Notes under the pieces: generated by a model
Database searches by the model: none
Told to the model about the DNA's origin: nothing
What the model saw: only the letters and a program-made list of their open reading frames with translations
Source of the DNA: Spisula solida
Taxonomy: Eukaryota; Mollusca; Bivalvia; Venerida; Mactridae
NCBI GenBank assembly: GCA_947247005.1
Contig: OX365946.1
Location: 48,634,734-48,698,733 of the forward strand
Length of the DNA: 64,000 nt
Direction: 5' to 3'
Part shown: positions 59,300-64,000 of the stretch, in pieces
Layout: each line of letters starts with the position of its first letter
How positions within the stretch are numbered: position 1 is the stretch's first letter
Translations under genes and position numbers: made by a program

Positions 59300-62200
59300 C
59301 TGAAAATAAAAAGTAATACTCGTACAAAGTAAAAAAGAACGAATGCGAAATTGTTATTTATCAATTCATGTAACTTGTAACTTGGAATATTACACCAAGT
59401 ATACATGTAAAAAGAGTTAAAACGTTTTTATGTTCGATAAAAAAGAATAAATAAATAAAAATGCAGACAATATTTCTTTAACAAAGTCACAACTACACTG
59501 CATACTTTACTTATCATAATTTACATGTTTATACATCTCTTTGACTATATTGGCAACTAAACACTTTTTCTCCAATTGTTTCGATTTCATTCACGAAAAC
59601 AACTTACCATCTCTCTACTAATTATATACATGAAATGCATTTGATAAGATGTTTTCTATTTGTTGTTGATATTGAACAATTCTTTGTACCTTATTTTATG
59701 ATAATGACTTATGATGCAAACCTGCACCTGACTGGAAGTGTGTTTTGTTTTATGTATGCATTACGATATTTATGTTTTTTTCAAGTTTCAATTTTCATGT
59801 TTGTACATTGCATGTATTATATTATGTTCAGGGCAATATTGCCTCGCAATAAACTCTATTCTATTCTGTATTAGAACTAGTTTTTATCGTCATATAAACA
59901 ACTAGCAATGGACATAATCATACAATGGTTCCGTCGTCTAGTAGAGTGAGGAAGACCCTGGGTTGTGCTTTAGCATTATTTTGTAATTTATTCGATGGTA
60001 GAACCAACGTTGTTTAGCGAGTCGGCTTGATAGCTTTCTCACATGCATGTACAATTCTTCATACGAATCTAGCAAGAACAATTTATCACTTCGGTATCCA
60101 TTACCATCAACCAAGGAAACCCTTGATAAACTAATCAATACAATAATTGTTTGTTTTAAAAGTTAAAATGACATTGTAACCCATAGTAACCCATTTATTT
60201 AGATGTATGATTTACTGGTTTGTTCAACTGACCGCCGTGTGAGACTTAAACAGATGACACAGTGACAAAACCAGACGAAATAACACACGTATATAAACAA
60301 TATTTAAATGAACTGCTCATTCCAGCCGGATCAAAAACAGAAATGCATTTCAGTGTTTCCTACTTAACATAACTAAAATTACTTTTAATTAATCTTTTGG
60401 ACGAAACGTTAAGCGAGGACCCGTGTATGATGCTTTACATGCTTTTGGTAAAAGAACCAAGAATACTTCTGGAACTGGGGTATCTTCTGTATCATGCACT
60501 ATCCCCCAACAACTTAAGCTACTAACCTTTTCTTGGGGCCTCGCCCATATGGATTTCCGGTGTCGAGGAAATAAAAGCACATATATAGACACTGCTCATA
60601 AACTAACCTGCTACGCACTTGGGCAACGTTGACCAAGCCCCGTTGGATTGGCAAACAATATCGGATTCACCAACCAGAACAAGTGTTTCATCACACACCA
60701 CTTTTAGTGTAGAGTTGTATGTTGTATTGGTTTCGTTGGATGTGGTGTGGAATGTACTGTTACCTACCATGGGATATCCACAATCTGAAAGTAACAACGG
60801 TACAGAGATGTAATTCTTATTCTTTGGTCAATTGTGAATCAATACCTCTTAGTATAGGTGACTGTCTCTACTACACTTAGTCGCAAAAGAAAGTATACAT
60901 TGTTCATACTTTGAAATTGTATCCTTTGGCGTTGACAGAACTAAACGAAATGTTGTATTAACAGAACTGTATGTTTATCTGACATTTCAAGATCAAACAA
61001 TAACATGTCAATAAATACAATATCCCACAAATGAAGTCAACAGCGTCGGTACCAGGAAAATCGAATTAACAAAAATGTTCAATATTTTATATGTCCGCCT
61101 CCGAAGTAAAACGTACGAGACATTTACGCAGTGGTGCAAATTATGTTTATGTATGTTAAATTTGACTATGTATATCGTCAAATAAACAAAAACACTCAAA
61201 ATAATGCGAATTGTCACTGAACAGCGTGATGGTTGTGATTTTTGTAAAAAAACTAGTCATTTTGCTTGGTCAAGGGGAGGTAACCATGTGAACAAAAGTT
61301 GTTTTTATGAGGTGATAAGTTCTAAACCTGAATTAGGCTTTGTTGTAAACCTTTTTTCCTCATTTATGTCTCCGTGATAAGTACATACACTTGAAAACGC
61401 CCGATGAACACACAGTGACACATGTGTGACATTAGCTCACGTTGATGTCATCATTTTTATTCTGTTTGTAACAATTGCAATCACATGTAACAAATTCGAT
61501 TGAATTGTAATGCCACATATCCAAGCTACATATGTTGATCAAGATCAAGTTCCTATTGACCGAGCTATGGGTAAATGTATCCATGTACATATTTGTGTTA
61601 AGTGTTTGACCATTTGTGTGAATTTGATTTTTCAAGTCCCAAAGCTTTGACTCTGTTTGTGCAGTATTGTATTTGTTGACATGTTGTCGCTTGATTTTAA
61701 AATGTCAGATAAACATACTTTTTAGTAAATATTAACATTATGACTGTTTCTGTAAACCCCCGGCGATATAATTTCATTTATGCACAATGTATATTTTCTT
61801 TTGCGACTGGGTGTAGGATACGAGTAAGTTAATGATGACTGATTTCCAGTTTTACTGTTTAGCGCCACGCAAGGGAAAACTTGATACCATTTGTGATTCG
61901 TCTTTGGTATGGTGCGCTCACGGAGCAAAACGAACATCAGGCTTCTCCGTCACATACCCTTGTCAACCGCAATACCACATGTGTAACAATGTGGTTATAT
62001 TATATTACAAATTAACCTATTCATAACATATAAAGCATAATAATACGTATGTGTGCATAAAAATATTTCGGGCAGATAAGCATATTAAATGTTTACTCGT
62101 GATTACTCGGCGGTCACCTACCTATGAGCATACATTCGGGTAATGCACTCCATGTTGCGTCGGCCTGGCACATAACCGTCCTCGCTCCGACTAGATCATA

Positions 62201-63656
62201 TCCTACGTCACAATAGACGTCAACAATCGAATCATAAACCGTGGTGCTTGTGTTGTAGATGCCATTCAAAATAGTAGGCCACCCGCAATCTATATGGACA
62301 ACAATGTCAACAATATTGTTATTCTTGATATTAGTATCCACTATTTAAAGTTGATTTTATCTTCACGTATGTCGATATGGTCCATTAAATTCCTCTTTAG
62401 AATCCTATCAGATGTACAAACTTTAATAGAGCACGGTTGTTTCGTAAAACAATACGGCACGATTAGGAAGAATTATGCACATACATATTGATTATTTTGT
62501 TAAGTTATGCTTTTTGTTAAGAACTATGCATTTGATATTGCCCGATATCATCATCTACGATTGGTCTTATGTACGATGAACTTTTGCCCGACATATTCCG
62601 ATTGTCTTGAGAAAATGAAAATATTGCACCAAACGTGCGGTATTTTACCTATAGGAATGCACCCTGTCTCACTCCAGTTTCCGTTCGCCTGACATACAAC
62701 GATAGATGAACCACTAAGCTCATATCCAGGATAACATTCTACCTCAATAGCTACACCATACTTGGCATATGGCTCGTAGTTAGCAGCATTTTCAATAGTC
62801 AGCTTCCCACATTCTAAAATATTAATCGTACTTTTATCTTGATGATGCTTAAGCCTATGTCCCACTGAGCAATATTTGCCTCGGCGAGGTACTCCCTTTA
62901 GCTATTAATGAGCATTTAGGACATCGGGAGCAGGCTCCTCGTGGTCTATGAGAAGCTTAGGGGAAGTCAAAAGACAGTTTGTGATATCGGAAGAAATTGT
63001 AATGAATCCGGGAGAACATTGCCGAACATTGCCGAAGTGGAATTCTTCAGTGGGACTTAGGCTTTAATAGTTACTGTAATATCGACCCTCTCACCACCGA
63101 GTCCATATTATTGTAGCATTCTATCGGTCGTTTTCTGTCTTTCTGATTATGTTCCTTCTCCTACGTATTTTGTGTTTAGAAATCCGTAAATCAAAAATAC
63201 TAAGCTAGCAGGTTAAATTAAATTTGGTCAATCAAAACCCGCTTAGTCAATTGCAATTATGACGTCACATTGGGTGTACAAAATAACGGATGGAAATTGT
63301 ATGGAAATACCAATACGTCTTTGGGTATATAGTGATAAGAGACTAACTGCTGGTACTCTAAGTAAAACATAGTACAAAAGCCGTCAATGACCGATGTTTA
63401 CTGAATTCCACTGGTTGTCGGTTTGACATCTAAAAACATACGCCATTTTGGAACGTAAGCAAATAAAGTATGCTATATAACATACCAACGGGATAACACC
63501 ACGGAATATTCGACCATTGGCTGTTGGCATAACATTTTATTGTTGACGGACCATGTAATGTGTACCCTATGTTGCAACCAACGTTGGCTTCCGATCCATA
63601 CGTTGTACTTGTTACATTAATGTAGCCAAACTTTAGCCGAGGTGGTTTTCCACAAT
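59031..63656 (-). CDS. Sushi (CCP)-repeat protein, 3' part of gene
   Basis: Five exons in transcription order: 63486-63656, 62649-62813, 62122-62289, 60608-60784 and 59031-59299, giving 316 residues plus stop with consistent phase 1 junctions. The first four each encode one complete sushi domain with four cysteines and the tryptophan before the last cysteine; the last encodes a Cys-rich terminal module. No transmembrane helix follows, so the product looks secreted, assuming an N-terminal signal peptide right of the window. Known: CCP modules mediate protein binding in complement regulators, adhesion proteins and synaptic proteins such as nematode LEV-9. The exact family is not identifiable from this fragment. 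Confidence 0.85.
59300..60607. other. Sushi gene last intron
   Basis: 1.3 kb. Open frames at 60389-60592 (-) and 60423-60632 (+) overlap each other; the first has no phase-compatible splice sites that I could see. Nothing is called. Confidence 0.5.
60608..60784 (-). CDS. Sushi domain exon (fourth visible)
   Basis: Acceptor ttactttcag, donor gttagt, phase 1 to 1, 177 nt. It reads DCGYPMVGNSTF, then NETNTTYNSTLKVVC, SDIVCQSNGAWSTLPKC and VA. Four overlapping or adjacent N-X-S/T sites (NST, NET, NTT, NST) sit within the first 25 residues. Confidence 0.88.
60785..62121. other. Sushi gene intron
   Basis: 1.3 kb. A gggaggtaa word occurs near 61274. No exon or clear repeat was seen. Confidence 0.5.
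62122..62289 (-). CDS. Sushi domain exon (third visible)
   Basis: Acceptor tccatatag, donor gtaggt, phase 1 to 1, 168 nt. It reads DCGWPTILNGIYNTSTTVYD, VDVYCDVGYDLVGARTVMCQ and ADATWSALPECMLI. All four sushi cysteines and Trp are present. Confidence 0.9.
62649..62813 (-). CDS. Sushi domain exon (second visible)
   Basis: Acceptor taatattttag, donor gtaaaa, phase 1 to 1, 165 nt. It reads ECGKLTIENAANYEPYAKYG, IEVECYPGYELSGSSIVVCQ and ANGNWSETGCIPI. All four cysteines and Trp are present. Confidence 0.9.
63486..63656 (-). CDS. Sushi domain exon (first visible)
   Basis: Acceptor ttaattgcag, donor gtatgt, phase 1 to 1, 171 nt. It reads DCGKPPRLKFGYINVTSTTY, ANVGCNIGYTLHGPSTIKCY and ANSQWSNIPWCYPV. 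The gene continues to the right of the window. Confidence 0.9.
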
Positions 63657-64000
63657 CTGCAATTAACACACAGTTATGAAAAAGACATACAACTTTATAA
63701 ATAACCAATGCATTCGTTTTGATAGTCACGCTCATAACTTTATTATATACGGTTGCGATCAATTAAGTAGTGCCAATACATGTATCATAAACTTATTTTA
63801 TTGAAAAGTTTGAGTTCCTCGTTCGATTACATATTTAGTGGGGCATATGCAACAAAGGTAGGACAAACTTACAGACCCCCTAGCCTCATAATTCTAGTCA
63901 TATATACGTAGGGTGTCCCAGAAGTAATAGGACATTTTTAATAGCAGCGCGGTAAATAATAAATTTAGAAAACTAATTTGCTGTAAATAAAATTTCATCT
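63657..64000. other. Sushi gene intron, window end
   Basis: No exon in the last 344 bp. At about 63907 the words tagggtgtcccagaagtaat look like one end of a mariner element, but the partner would lie outside the window. Confidence 0.35.

Noticed and set aside
60389..60632. Overlapping open frames on both strands inside the sushi gene intron
   Set aside because: Neither has phase-compatible splice sites linking it to the sushi exons, and neither resembles a known domain.

Overview
This is a eukaryotic, AT-rich window with small exons, long introns, consensus gt-ag splice sites and many dispersed and tandem repeats. The gene families (multi-CUB receptor, ninjurin, sushi protein, core-2-type GlcNAc-transferase), the tRNA-derived SINE, a DIRS-type relic and the frequent acatgta and gggaggtaa words suggest a lophotrochozoan, most likely a bivalve mollusc. 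The species cannot be named from the sequence alone. No prokaryotic operons, CRISPR arrays or intact transposase genes were seen.

Four protein genes are supported. (1) On the + strand, 14 exons from 1208 to 29217 join without any frame conflict into the last 889 residues of a type I membrane protein: five CUB domains, one LDL-receptor class A module, one transmembrane helix and a His/Asp/Asn-rich tail ending in a class I PDZ-ligand-like tail. The signal-peptide exon lies upstream of the window. Five CUB + one LDLa + TM is the layout of nematode LEV-10, the acetylcholine-receptor clustering scaffold; the shorter NETO proteins have two CUBs. (2) On the - strand, 40005 to 37673, three exons encode a ninjurin-family protein of 229 residues. 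(3) On the + strand, 52840 to 56378, three coding exons encode a 540-residue type II membrane GT14 (core-2 beta-1,6-GlcNAc-transferase-like) enzyme. (4) On the - strand, from beyond 64000 down to 59031, one-exon-per-module sushi (CCP) domains end in a Cys-rich terminal exon; the 5' part is off the window.

Layout: 1-30400 is the CUB receptor gene with repeat-laden introns, including a 60-bp tandem array that straddles the acceptor of the second visible exon. 30400-37670 is intergenic, with a mariner-like MITE, a very homogeneous 13-copy 40-bp satellite and a tRNA-SINE with a 13-bp target duplication. 37673-40005 is ninjurin. 40006-52800 is gene-free: a near-perfect 160-bp palindrome, a dead DIRS retroelement, a pogo-like MITE with TA duplication, a 105-bp satellite, and a locally rearranged duplication in which two separated segments (236 bp and 830 bp) are rejoined in swapped order. 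52840-56378 is the glycosyltransferase. 56400-59000 is repeats. 59031-64000 is the sushi gene.

The genes are not an operon and need not work together. However, in C. elegans LEV-10 acts with a secreted CCP-repeat protein, LEV-9, so a LEV-10-like receptor lying about 30 kb from a CCP-repeat secreted-type gene is worth testing as a possible partner pair. That link is inference only.
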